From positions 1-26,902 of the forward strand of contig CAJMMS010000027.1 in the NCBI GenBank assembly GCA_905214675.1: a DNA stretch of 26,902 nucleotides, written 5' to 3'. This DNA comes from an uncultured bacterium (GTDB lineage: Bacteria; Bacillota; Clostridia; Lachnospirales; Lachnospiraceae). Positions 1-6,528 of this stretch are shown in pieces. The notes below the pieces were generated by a model. The model was not told where the DNA came from. It did not search any database and was given only the letters and a program-made list of their open reading frames with translations. Both the position numbers and the translations under genes were made by a program. Each line of letters starts with the position of its first letter. The stretch's first letter is position 1.

Positions 1-183
1 AGCTGCGTAGCAGCGAGTTGTCAGCGAATGGCAGATCATGGATGCACGGATCGAGTTGCCTAAGCATCCGTAAGAAGCTGCCGGTGGCAGGTTCTGAAGG
101 TAGGAAACGCAGTAGGTCACGGGTTCTGGCTTTTCGCAGACAGCATACGCAAAAAAATAATCGGTGATTTCCTTTTCGTACAT
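1..183 (-). other. Partial open frame inside a repeat element, function unknown
   Basis: An open frame of 61 codons runs from an ATG at 183 off the left edge without a stop. The predicted peptide begins MYEKEITDYFFAYAVCEKPE and resembles no family I recognise. It has no convincing ribosome binding site: the bases just upstream are the stem of a hairpin. The first 40 bases of the element (161-200) recur inverted at the other end of the window, so this is more likely the inside of a dispersed repeat or mobile element than a host gene. The palindrome GCTGC-GTA-GCAGC lies at its left edge. It may not be translated at all. Confidence 0.35.
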
Positions 184-200
184 GCGCCAGGAAACCACCG
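161..200 (-). repeat. Hairpin-forming 40-base repeat, left copy; possible lysR terminator
   Basis: Positions 161-200 are identical to the reverse complement of 26863-26902. Within the unit, CGGTGATTTCC and GGAAACCACCG form an 11-bp stem (one G-T pair) around a 17-base loop. On the minus strand the stem is followed directly by TTATTTTTTT (160 down to 151). Since lysR stops only 8 bases away, at 208, this copy probably also ends lysR transcription. Identity breaks off at 201 on the lysR side. Confidence 0.7.
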
Positions 201-207
201 CAAATTT

Positions 208-1059
208 TTATTTTTCTGCAAACTGCGTCGTATCTTCCAGAAACTCTTTTACCTCCCGTGGCATTTTTTCATTTCGCCAGGCTAGTAATATCTCTGTCTC
301 CAGCTTTGCTCCTTCTATCTGGCAGGCGTAGATCTTATCCGACATTTCCCGCATGGATGCCGGAAGGATTGCTATTCCAAGATTGTTTTCCGCAAGTGTC
401 ATTGCGGTTCTGGCATCTTCACATTCACAGTAGATATCACAAAAAAATCCTTCTTTTTCGAATGCATCCAACAAATATTTCCGGTAACGATGTGATAAGA
501 TGATTTTCTTTTCTGAAAGTTCTTTTAATGTGATCGTGCTTTTCTTTTGCGGTGCTGTAACAGACATGGCAAGCAATGGTTCTCTGACCAGGGTTTTTAC
601 CTCAAATCCTTTTATTGCAATGGGTGTTCGCAATGTCGTAATATCAACGATGCCATTCTCCAGTTGATTTTTCAGTACAAAAGTAGAACCCTCATGTATA
701 TCAAAACGTATTTCCGGATGAGATGCTGCAAAATCTGCCAGTTTTTCAGTCATCATAGATACCGTGGATGGTGTCATACCGATATGCAAGGTTGCTGCCT
801 GGCTGACTTTCCGTACTTCCCGTTTGGTGATATCTGCCATCGTAAGCAGACTCTCTGCCCGCACATAAAGTGCTTTTCCTGCTTCCGTTAGTGTAATGCG
901 TTTCGTACCTCTCTGGAATAATTGTACCTGAAGTTCTTCTTCCAGCATTTTTATCTGATAACTGAGCGGTGGCTGTGTCATATGCAGATTTCTCGCTGCA
1001 CTGCTGATGGTTCCTGCTTCTACAACTGCACAAAAATATTCTAACTGTCTGATCTCCAT
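208..1059 (-). CDS. LysR-family transcriptional regulator
   Basis: The 283-residue protein has the standard LysR layout: an N-terminal winged helix-turn-helix (about residues 1-60, with the AGTISSAARNLHMTQPPLS recognition segment) and a periplasmic-binding-protein-like effector domain (about 90-280). The length is slightly below the usual 290-300. The ATG at 1057-1059 follows a strong AGGAGG (1065-1070). The gene is divergent from a MATE efflux gene, with 180 bases between the two chosen starts, an arrangement in which LysR proteins commonly control the neighbour. A palindrome suited to a LysR site lies in that gap. The inducer cannot be told from sequence. That it regulates the pump is inference. 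Confidence 0.93.
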   Translation of the reverse strand: MEIRQLEYFCAVVEAGTISSAARNLHMTQPPLSYQIKMLEEELQVQLFQRGTKRITLTEAGKALYVRAESLLTMADITKREVRKVSQAATLHIGMTPSTVSMMTEKLADFAASHPEIRFDIHEGSTFVLKNQLENGIVDITTLRTPIAIKGFEVKTLVREPLLAMSVTAPQKKSTITLKELSEKKIILSHRYRKYLLDAFEKEGFFCDIYCECEDARTAMTLAENNLGIAILPASMREMSDKIYACQIEGAKLETEILLAWRNEKMPREVKEFLEDTTQFAEK

Positions 1060-1147
1060 ATTTTCCTCCTGCTCAATTTGCTATACAGATTTGTTGATCG
1101 CCACCTACAGGGGCGGGAGTCATCTCGCATCTGATATATGGATTTTA

Positions 1148-1163
1148 TTGTATTTTGATACAA
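1148..1163. promoter_or_regulatory. Candidate LysR operator between lysR and the MATE gene
   Basis: TTGTAT-TTTG-ATACAA is a perfect 6-bp inverted repeat with a 4-base centre, AT-rich like many LysR boxes. A TATAAC hexamer at 1184-1189 could be the -10 of the MATE gene. There is no good -35 at normal spacing, and the palindrome is centred near -40 of the presumed start, as expected for an activator-dependent promoter. This is inferred from position and symmetry only. Confidence 0.5.
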
Positions 1164-1239
1164 AAACAATATTTTTCATTCAGTATAACTCATGTTACAC
1201 TTAGATACCAGAGGAAAACTTAAGAAAGGACTGTTTACT

Positions 1240-2592
1240 TTGAAACAAATTGATTTTGAAAACGGAAAAATCACAGATAATATTTTAAAAGCGGCTCTTC
1301 CTATGCTGGTCGCACAGATTTTGAATCTGCTCTACAATATTGTTGATCGTATTTATATTGCACGTATCCCTAAAATCGGTACTACTGCTCTTGGAGCGGT
1401 CGGACTTTGTTTTCCGATCATTGTAATCATCACAGCTTTCAGCAATCTGTTCGGAAGCGGCGGTGCACCACTCTTTTCGATTTCGCGTGGAAAGGGCGAT
1501 CGCCTTGCAGCCTGTCAGATTATAAATACTTCGTTTTCTATACTGACGCTCTGCTCGATCATTCTGATGCTGACCGGACTGATTTTTGCCAGGCCGATCC
1601 TCACATTGTTCGGCGCGGATCATGAGAATCTGGGATTTGCCTGCCCTTATCTGATGATCTATATGCTTGGAACGTTTCCGTCTATGGTCGCGACTGGCAT
1701 GAATCCTTTTATCAATGCACAGGGTTATGCCACTACCGGTATGATCTCAGTTGTGATCGGTGCGGTTGCCAACCTGATCCTTGACCCGGTCTTTATCTTT
1801 GTTTTTGGCTTCGGTATCCGGGGTGCCGCCATCGCAACTGTTATCTCCCAGATTTTATCGGCTGCTTTCGTGCTCCATTTCCTGCTTCGCAAGGCAGAAT
1901 ACAAAGTCCGTCTGCTGCACAAAGAGGAAATCCAGAATTCTCTGAAGTATGCGAAAAATATTATCAGCCTTGGAACTGCCGGATTTATCATGCAGTTGAC
2001 AAACAGCCTTGTGACCATCTGCTGTAATCATGTACTTTCTGTGACTGGAGGAACCCTTTACATTTCTGTCATGACAATCATTTCCAGCATCCGCCAGATG
2101 GTGGAGACACCGATTTATGCAATCACCGAAGGTTCTTCTCCCATTATCAGCTACAATTATGGTGCCCATCGTTACAAACGCGTAAAACAGGCGGCTGTGA
2201 CCATGGGGATCATGGCACTGATCTACACGCTGCTGGCATGGCTTGTGATCATCCTTTCCCCGGAATTTCTGATCAGCATTTTCAGTTCCGATACAAGCCT
2301 GCTTGCTGATGCCGTCCCTGCCATGAAACTGTATTTCGGGGCGTTTATCTTCATGCTCCTGCAATACATCGGACAGACAGTATTTAAATCCTTAAATAAA
2401 AAGAAGCAGGCGATCTTCTTCTCCCTGCTCCGTAAAGTGATTATCGTAATCCCTATGACTTATCTGCTCCCGTATGCATTTCATATGGGAACCGACGGCG
2501 TATTCCTCGCTGAACCGATCTCAAACATTGTCGGAGGCAGCCTGTGTTTTCTCGTAATGATAATAAGCATACGCAAAGAGTTACGTGGATAA
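1240..2592 (+). CDS. MATE-family multidrug/cation antiporter
   Basis: This is a polytopic membrane protein of the MATE superfamily, which exports drugs or metabolites in exchange for Na+ or H+. The N-terminal segment NILKAALPMLVAQILNLLYN and the internal repetition of two six-helix halves are typical, as is the size of 450 residues. I prefer the TTG at 1240 over the in-frame ATG at 1192. AAGAAAGGA (1222-1230) sits 9 bases before the TTG, the protein then begins MKQIDFENGKI as family members usually do, and the ATG at 1192 has no ribosome binding site and would lie upstream of the likely transcription start. It is divergent from lysR and may be controlled by it. The substrate is unknown. Confidence 0.92.
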   Translation: MKQIDFENGKITDNILKAALPMLVAQILNLLYNIVDRIYIARIPKIGTTALGAVGLCFPIIVIITAFSNLFGSGGAPLFSISRGKGDRLAACQIINTSFSILTLCSIILMLTGLIFARPILTLFGADHENLGFACPYLMIYMLGTFPSMVATGMNPFINAQGYATTGMISVVIGAVANLILDPVFIFVFGFGIRGAAIATVISQILSAAFVLHFLLRKAEYKVRLLHKEEIQNSLKYAKNIISLGTAGFIMQLTNSLVTICCNHVLSVTGGTLYISVMTIISSIRQMVETPIYAITEGSSPIISYNYGAHRYKRVKQAAVTMGIMALIYTLLAWLVIILSPEFLISIFSSDTSLLADAVPAMKLYFGAFIFMLLQYIGQTVFKSLNKKKQAIFFSLLRKVIIVIPMTYLLPYAFHMGTDGVFLAEPISNIVGGSLCFLVMIISIRKELRG

Positions 2593-2622
2593 ATTAATAT
2601 ACTGTATTTTTCAAAAAGAATA

Positions 2623-2651
2623 TTGCAATTCAAAGCTGCATATGCTATACT
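2623..2651 (+). promoter_or_regulatory. Promoter of the converging antitoxin RNA
   Basis: TTGCAA (2623-2628), a 17-base spacer and TATACT (2646-2651), with TG one base before the -10 (extended -10), form a good sigma-A promoter. No open frame with a ribosome binding site follows, and a terminator comes only about 60-80 bases later, so the product should be a short RNA starting near 2658. Confidence 0.7.
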
Positions 2652-2657
2652 GCAACA

Positions 2658-2737
2658 GAAAGAAGGCATTGTGAATTCGTCCATTACTCGTTCACAACAA
2701 ACAAAAATCCCCGGACTGCACTCCGGGGGTTTTTAAT
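2658..2737 (+). ncRNA. Predicted antisense antitoxin RNA (RNA II-like)
   Basis: An RNA of about 80 nt is predicted from the promoter at 2623-2651 to the terminator at 2709-2735. It contains a hairpin with stem TTGTGAA/TTCACAA (2669-2675 and 2691-2697) whose loop holds CCATTAC. Its segment 2674-2695 is complementary, over 18 of 20 positions plus a 2-base bulge, to the ribosome binding and start region of the small membrane peptide on the other strand (2853-2872). It also shares the terminator stem with that mRNA. This matches the RNA II/RNA I design of the par locus of enterococcal plasmid pAD1, in which the RNA blocks translation of the Fst toxin. Exact ends are estimates. Confidence 0.65.
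2709..2729. terminator. Bidirectional terminator shared by toxin mRNA and antisense RNA
   Basis: The stem CCCCGGA (2709-2715), the loop CTGCAC and TCCGGGG (2722-2728) are followed by GTTTTT on the plus strand. On the minus strand they are followed by ATTTTTG. It can therefore end both the plus-strand RNA (and any MATE read-through) and the minus-strand peptide mRNA. Confidence 0.88.
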
Positions 2738-2770
2738 TTCTTTGCGGCGAAATCATACCGAGGTTCGTTG

Positions 2771-2863
2771 TCATTTCCTTTTGCTGTCTAACCATCTGAT
2801 GATGTAGTGGCAAACCACGCCAGCCATAACAGCAGCTATGAAGACACTAAAAAATTCTTCCAT
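2771..2863 (-). CDS. Fst-like small membrane peptide, putative type I toxin
   Basis: A 30-residue peptide starts at the ATG 2861-2863 and ends with TGA at 2771-2773. It begins MEEFFSVFIAAVMAGVV, a hydrophobic helix, and ends IIRWLDSKRK, a charged tail. The layout (acidic start, FS, IA, a Gly-Val helix, then I-R-x-LD and a polar tail) follows the Fst toxin of plasmid pAD1 (family Fst/Ldr), which acts on the membrane when its antisense RNA is lost. AGGGAG (2874-2879) is the ribosome binding site. The mRNA would run from about 2905 to the bidirectional terminator at 2709-2729. Its start region is repeated, in the same orientation, inside the template of the converging RNA. Toxicity is inferred from family resemblance and gene arrangement. 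Confidence 0.75.
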   Translation of the reverse strand: MEEFFSVFIAAVMAGVVCHYIIRWLDSKRK

Positions 2864-2911
2864 CTCGCTCACTCTCCCTTCCGTTGCCGGATTGGGTATG
2901 ACAACGATATC

Positions 2912-2938
2912 ATTATAGCACAGCTTCAGTCTTTTCAA
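2912..2938 (-). promoter_or_regulatory. Promoter of the Fst-like peptide
   Basis: On the minus strand, TGC followed by TATAAT (2912-2917) is an extended -10. The best -35 candidates are TTGAAA (2933-2938, spacer 15) and AATTGA (2935-2940, spacer 17). The predicted start near 2905 gives a leader of about 40 bases before the ATG. Confidence 0.6.
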
Positions 2939-2940
2939 TT

Positions 2941-2962
2941 AAAAAGTTGACTGCAAAGTCAA
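2941..2962 (-). terminator. Weak terminator at the end of the pilus operon
   Basis: Twelve bases past the pilT stop, TTGACT-TTGC-AGTCAA (2962 down to 2947) forms a 6-bp stem with a 4-base loop, followed on the minus strand by CTTTTTAATT. The stem is short, so some read-through into the toxin gene is possible. Confidence 0.5.
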
Positions 2963-2974
2963 TATGTACCTGCT

Positions 2975-4045
2975 TTAAAAATACTGTCCTACCTCTGCTT
3001 TATTATTGGTATAGGCGATCGCATCATCTCTTGTGATAAATCCCTGTCGCACAAGTCTTGACAGATCCATATTCAACGTGTGCATATCGCTGCTGCTTCC
3101 GGTCTGCATCATCGCCGGAATCTGATGTGTTTTTCCTTCGCGGATCAGGTTCAGGATGGCATCGGTGCCGACAAGCAGTTCGGTTGCTGCCACGCGTGCT
3201 GCCCCACCGCCGCACGGGATCAGGCACTGGCTGACGATGCCTTTTAAGGTTCCTGCAAGCTGGGCACGCACCTGGTTCTGACCTCCGGTCGGGCAGGCAT
3301 CGACAATACGCTCTACGGTCTGTGCTGCTCCTGTGGTATGAAGTGTGGAAAGGACAAGATGCCCGGTCTCTGCTGCAAGCAGTGCAGTGGAAATCGTCTC
3401 ATAATCCCGCATCTCTCCTACCAGAATCACATCCGGGTCTTCTCGCAGTGCACTGCGGATCGCTGAAGCAAAATCTACGATATCTTCTCCGACTTCCCTT
3501 TGATGGATCAAGGACTGTTTGCTTTCGTATACATACTCGATCGGGTCTTCGATGGTGATAATGTGGCGGTCACTGTTCCGGTTCATATATTCAAGCATAG
3601 CTGCCAGTGTGGTTGATTTACCGCTTCCGGTTGGTCCGGTCACCAGGATCAGTCCCCTTGGCTCCTCTGCCATCTTATATAAAACGGTCGGCATATGCAG
3701 TTCTTCCAGTGTCGGAATCTTGGAATTTAACAGTCGGATGGTCGCTGCGATTCTTTTCTGCTGCCGAAATACATTGACACGCTGGCGGCATCCATCGGAT
3801 GTGCGGATTGCAAAGTCAGCATCGTTGCCCTGTGCAAAATGCTGTGCCTGTTTTTCCGTCATCATTGCGCGCAGAAGTTCTGCGGTCTCTTTTGCGCTGT
3901 ACTGTGTCTGTGCCTGCACCAGTCTGCCATGCACACGATATCTGGTCGGCATTCCTTCAGAAATATGGATGTCGGATGCCCCTATTTTTCTTGCTTCGCG
4001 GATGATCTCATCCATTTTCTGGTTCTGAAACGCTGTTTCTGCCAT
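2975..4045 (-). CDS. pilT: Type IV pilus retraction ATPase PilT
   Basis: A cytoplasmic hexameric ATPase that depolymerises the pilus and powers twitching or DNA uptake. The 356 residues match PilT in size. Visible motifs are Walker A GPTGSGKS (137-144), Asp box TIEDPIEY (164-171), Walker B VILVGEMRD (206-214), His box GHLVLSTLHT (228-237) and the PilT-type C-terminal motif ILNLIREGKTHQI (297-309), which separates it from PilB. The ATG at 4043-4045 follows AAAGGAAG. It is the last gene of the pilus operon, 76 bases after pilB. Its presence implies that the pilus can be retracted. Confidence 0.95.
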   Translation of the reverse strand: MAETAFQNQKMDEIIREARKIGASDIHISEGMPTRYRVHGRLVQAQTQYSAKETAELLRAMMTEKQAQHFAQGNDADFAIRTSDGCRQRVNVFRQQKRIAATIRLLNSKIPTLEELHMPTVLYKMAEEPRGLILVTGPTGSGKSTTLAAMLEYMNRNSDRHIITIEDPIEYVYESKQSLIHQREVGEDIVDFASAIRSALREDPDVILVGEMRDYETISTALLAAETGHLVLSTLHTTGAAQTVERIVDACPTGGQNQVRAQLAGTLKGIVSQCLIPCGGGAARVAATELLVGTDAILNLIREGKTHQIPAMMQTGSSSDMHTLNMDLSRLVRQGFITRDDAIAYTNNKAEVGQYF

Positions 4046-4121
4046 ATTTTTTCTTCCTTTCTATTTCTTTTGTACTCTGTATTCAAAATGCCAGGTGCAG
4101 TCGTTTTGCCCTGGCATTTTT

Positions 4122-5801
4122 TTATTCATAACTGATCTTCATTAGTTCTTCCGGTGTTGTGACTCCTTCTTTTACAAGGATCAAGCCGCTTTCTTTTAAG
4201 GTTCGCATATGCTGATGTTCTCTCGCATAAGCGGTGATTGCTTCAACCGAATCATGATTAACAACCATACGGCGGATCGTATTGTCCATCGCTAGGATCT
4301 CATGTACCGCGATTCTTCCTTTATAACCGGTGTTATTACAATGGGAACATCCCATACCTTTTCGCACGGTTTTCACATCCTCGCCGAGAAACAGCCGCTC
4401 CTGCTCGGTTGTCTCCACTTCTTTTGCACAGTTTGGACATACTTTACGTAAAAGTCGCTGTGCTACCAGTCCGACAAGCGAGTTTGCCACCAGATATGTC
4501 TCCACTCCCATATCTTCCAGTCGGACGATACTGGATACGGCATCGTTTGTATGCAATGTACTTAAAACTACATGACCTGTGATAGCAGCGCGGACAGAAG
4601 TCCCGGCTGTCTCACCGTCTCGCGTCTCGCCCACCATGATCACATCCGGATCCTGCCGCATCAGTGCACGCAGACCAACATCAAATGTCAGTCCTGCCAC
4701 CGGATTTACCTGTGTCTGGTTGATTCCTGGAAGATTTTTCTCGACCGGATCTTCAATTGTGGAAATATTGATGTTTCTTCCGGTCAGATACTCCAGTACC
4801 ATATAAAGGGTTGTCGATTTGCCGCTTCCGGTCGGTCCGGTAATATAAATAATGCCGTTTGGATAATTCAGAAGCGGTGCAAACTGCTTATAGCTGTATT
4901 CATCCATACCAAAATGGTCGGCATGCTCCAGTTTTCCGTTGGAAGCCATGATACGCATAACGGCCTTTTCTCCAAAAACCGTTGGCAGAATGGACACACG
5001 GATATTGACCTGACCATCATCCAGCGCAACGCGGAAATGTCCATCCTGCGGCAATCTCCGCTCGGCAATGTCCAGATTTGCCAGAATCTTGATACGGGCG
5101 ATCAGCGGTGCATGGATATTTCTCTGGATATTTACATATTCCATGATCGCACCATCGATACGCATACGCACTCTGGTTTCTTTTTCAAATGGTTCAATGT
5201 GGACATCACTCGCACCGGTTTTGATCGCACGCTCGATCAGACTGTTCAAAAGACGGATGATCGGTGCTTCGTCATCGCTGTTGTCCAGATTTTCGATTTC
5301 CAGTTCATCCATCGCACCGGCTGTCGAGAATCCGATGTTTGCCTGTTTTGCCGCTTTTCTGGCACTGACTTCTGCAAAATAGTACGAAATCGCCTGTTTC
5401 AGCGGTGCTTCTTCACTCAGCAGAATTTCAAGCTGACAGCCCGTCTGCTGTCTTACTTCCTCCAGTGCAAAATAGTTCAGCGGATCATTTGTCACGATCT
5501 GCATATTGTGGTCTTTGACATTGACCGGCAGGATCAGATTCTTTTCTGCCAGTGATTTGTCTACCATTGCAACGGCTTCCACATTTACCACAAGCTGTGC
5601 AACATCTACGATCCTGAGCTGGAGTCTGCTTGCCAGTGCTTCCAGTACCTGCGTTTCTGTGACAAATCCAAGTTCCATCAGAATCTGTCCCACACGCATA
5701 TCTCTATGCTCTTTCTGATATGCAAGTGCCTGACTGATCTGCTCTTCCGTTACATAGCCTTTCTCAGTCAGCACTTCACCTATTCTAAGATTCCTTTTCA
5801 C
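4122..5801 (-). CDS. pilB: Type IV pilus extension ATPase PilB with MshEN domain
   Basis: This GspE/PilB-family ATPase drives pilin polymerisation. With the start used here it has 559 residues. The N-terminal MshEN region carries RIGEVLTEKGYVTEEQ (from residue 6) and a second, weaker copy RVGQILMELGFVTE (from 36). Next come Walker A GPTGSGKS (322-329), Asp box STIEDPVE (347-354), Walker B VIMVGETRD (387-395), His box GHVVLSTLHTN (409-419) and a zinc-type cysteine set CPNC...CSHC (455/458 and 485/488). I chose GTG at 5801 because GGAGG (5813-5817) precedes it and the protein then begins M(V)KRNLRIGEVL as PilB usually does. The longer frame from 5849 has no such site. It overlaps the end of pilO by 17 bases, suggesting translational coupling. 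Confidence 0.94.
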   Translation of the reverse strand: MKRNLRIGEVLTEKGYVTEEQISQALAYQKEHRDMRVGQILMELGFVTETQVLEALASRLQLRIVDVAQLVVNVEAVAMVDKSLAEKNLILPVNVKDHNMQIVTNDPLNYFALEEVRQQTGCQLEILLSEEAPLKQAISYYFAEVSARKAAKQANIGFSTAGAMDELEIENLDNSDDEAPIIRLLNSLIERAIKTGASDVHIEPFEKETRVRMRIDGAIMEYVNIQRNIHAPLIARIKILANLDIAERRLPQDGHFRVALDDGQVNIRVSILPTVFGEKAVMRIMASNGKLEHADHFGMDEYSYKQFAPLLNYPNGIIYITGPTGSGKSTTLYMVLEYLTGRNINISTIEDPVEKNLPGINQTQVNPVAGLTFDVGLRALMRQDPDVIMVGETRDGETAGTSVRAAITGHVVLSTLHTNDAVSSIVRLEDMGVETYLVANSLVGLVAQRLLRKVCPNCAKEVETTEQERLFLGEDVKTVRKGMGCSHCNNTGYKGRIAVHEILAMDNTIRRMVVNHDSVEAITAYAREHQHMRTLKESGLILVKEGVTTPEELMKISYE

Positions 5802-6528
5802 CTGCAGTGCCACCTCCGATTTCTCCGCAAGTATAGACCGAAAACACACAATTACAGTTTATCTGTTCTACATTTTTAAGTCTTTCATCTACATATGTAC
5901 TGCTGCTCATATCAAAAGAGCGCGCCTGTATTCCCGGATAGTTTCTTGCGATATCATCCAGAAGAGACTTGATATCGCTTTCTTTTCCCTGGATCGTAAC
6001 GGATACCGAAGTCGTATTCGTATACTGCAGTACCGGCAGGCTTTCTGCCAGATCGCTTCCATCTGCGGAAGTTTCGGTCTCGGACTCTGTCTCGCCATCC
6101 AGTTCCTCATAAGCAGTAAGTGTATGCGTTTTCGATGCTTCCACCGATGCCAGATAATAAGACAACGGAATTCCCGCTACCGGCTCAGCGATACTTAAAT
6201 ACACCGGAAACAGATTGTGCTTAAGGATCAGTCCGGTGATCAGCTCATCAACCTCCTGATTTTCCATCAGATCATAATAACCTTTGGATACTTCTTTCAG
6301 GGCTGCTTTCTGTTTGACGATCTTTTCTTGCATAAATGGTGCAGAATCAATCGTCTGCTGCATATCAAGCTGCTGTGCTTCCAGATTTTCCTTTTCCAGT
6401 TCCAGATCCTGATGCTTTTCAAATCCCGGCAGGATCAGAAAACGAAATGAGAAAAACACGATCAGAACGCATGCAAGCACTTTCAATAAAACAATATCAC
6501 CCTGCTTTAATTCCAGATCAATTTTCAA
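5785..6528 (-). CDS. pilO: PilO-like inner-membrane assembly protein
   Basis: A 247-residue bitopic protein: a short cytoplasmic N-terminus, one membrane helix (about 15-35, LLKVLACVLIVFFSFRFLIL), a coiled-coil stretch (about 40-85), then an extracytoplasmic domain with an acidic Ser/Glu/Thr linker (about 145-160). This layout and its place after pilMN and before pilB fit PilO (GspM-like), which pairs with PilN to form the alignment complex. The sequence is too divergent to name on similarity alone. The start is TTG at 6528, 9 bases after GGAGG, overlapping the previous stop as TTGA. Confidence 0.8.
   Translation of the reverse strand: MKIDLELKQGDIVLLKVLACVLIVFFSFRFLILPGFEKHQDLELEKENLEAQQLDMQQTIDSAPFMQEKIVKQKAALKEVSKGYYDLMENQEVDELITGLILKHNLFPVYLSIAEPVAGIPLSYYLASVEASKTHTLTAYEELDGETESETETSADGSDLAESLPVLQYTNTTSVSVTIQGKESDIKSLLDDIARNYPGIQARSFDMSSSTYVDERLKNVEQINCNCVFSVYTCGEIGGGTAGEKES

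Noticed and set aside
1..200. tRNA or rRNA fragment at the left edge
   Set aside because: Palindromes are present, but no cloverleaf, anticodon arm or recognisable rRNA motif could be found.
1192..1239. ATG at 1192 as the MATE start
   Set aside because: It has no ribosome binding site and lies too close to the presumed -10; the TTG at 1240 has AAAGGA and matches the usual family N-terminus.
4572..5555. Long plus-strand open frame (327 codons) opposite pilB
   Set aside because: It lies wholly antisense to a clear PilB, has no ribosome binding site, and its protein is cysteine/histidine/isoleucine-rich noise typical of reverse-strand frames.
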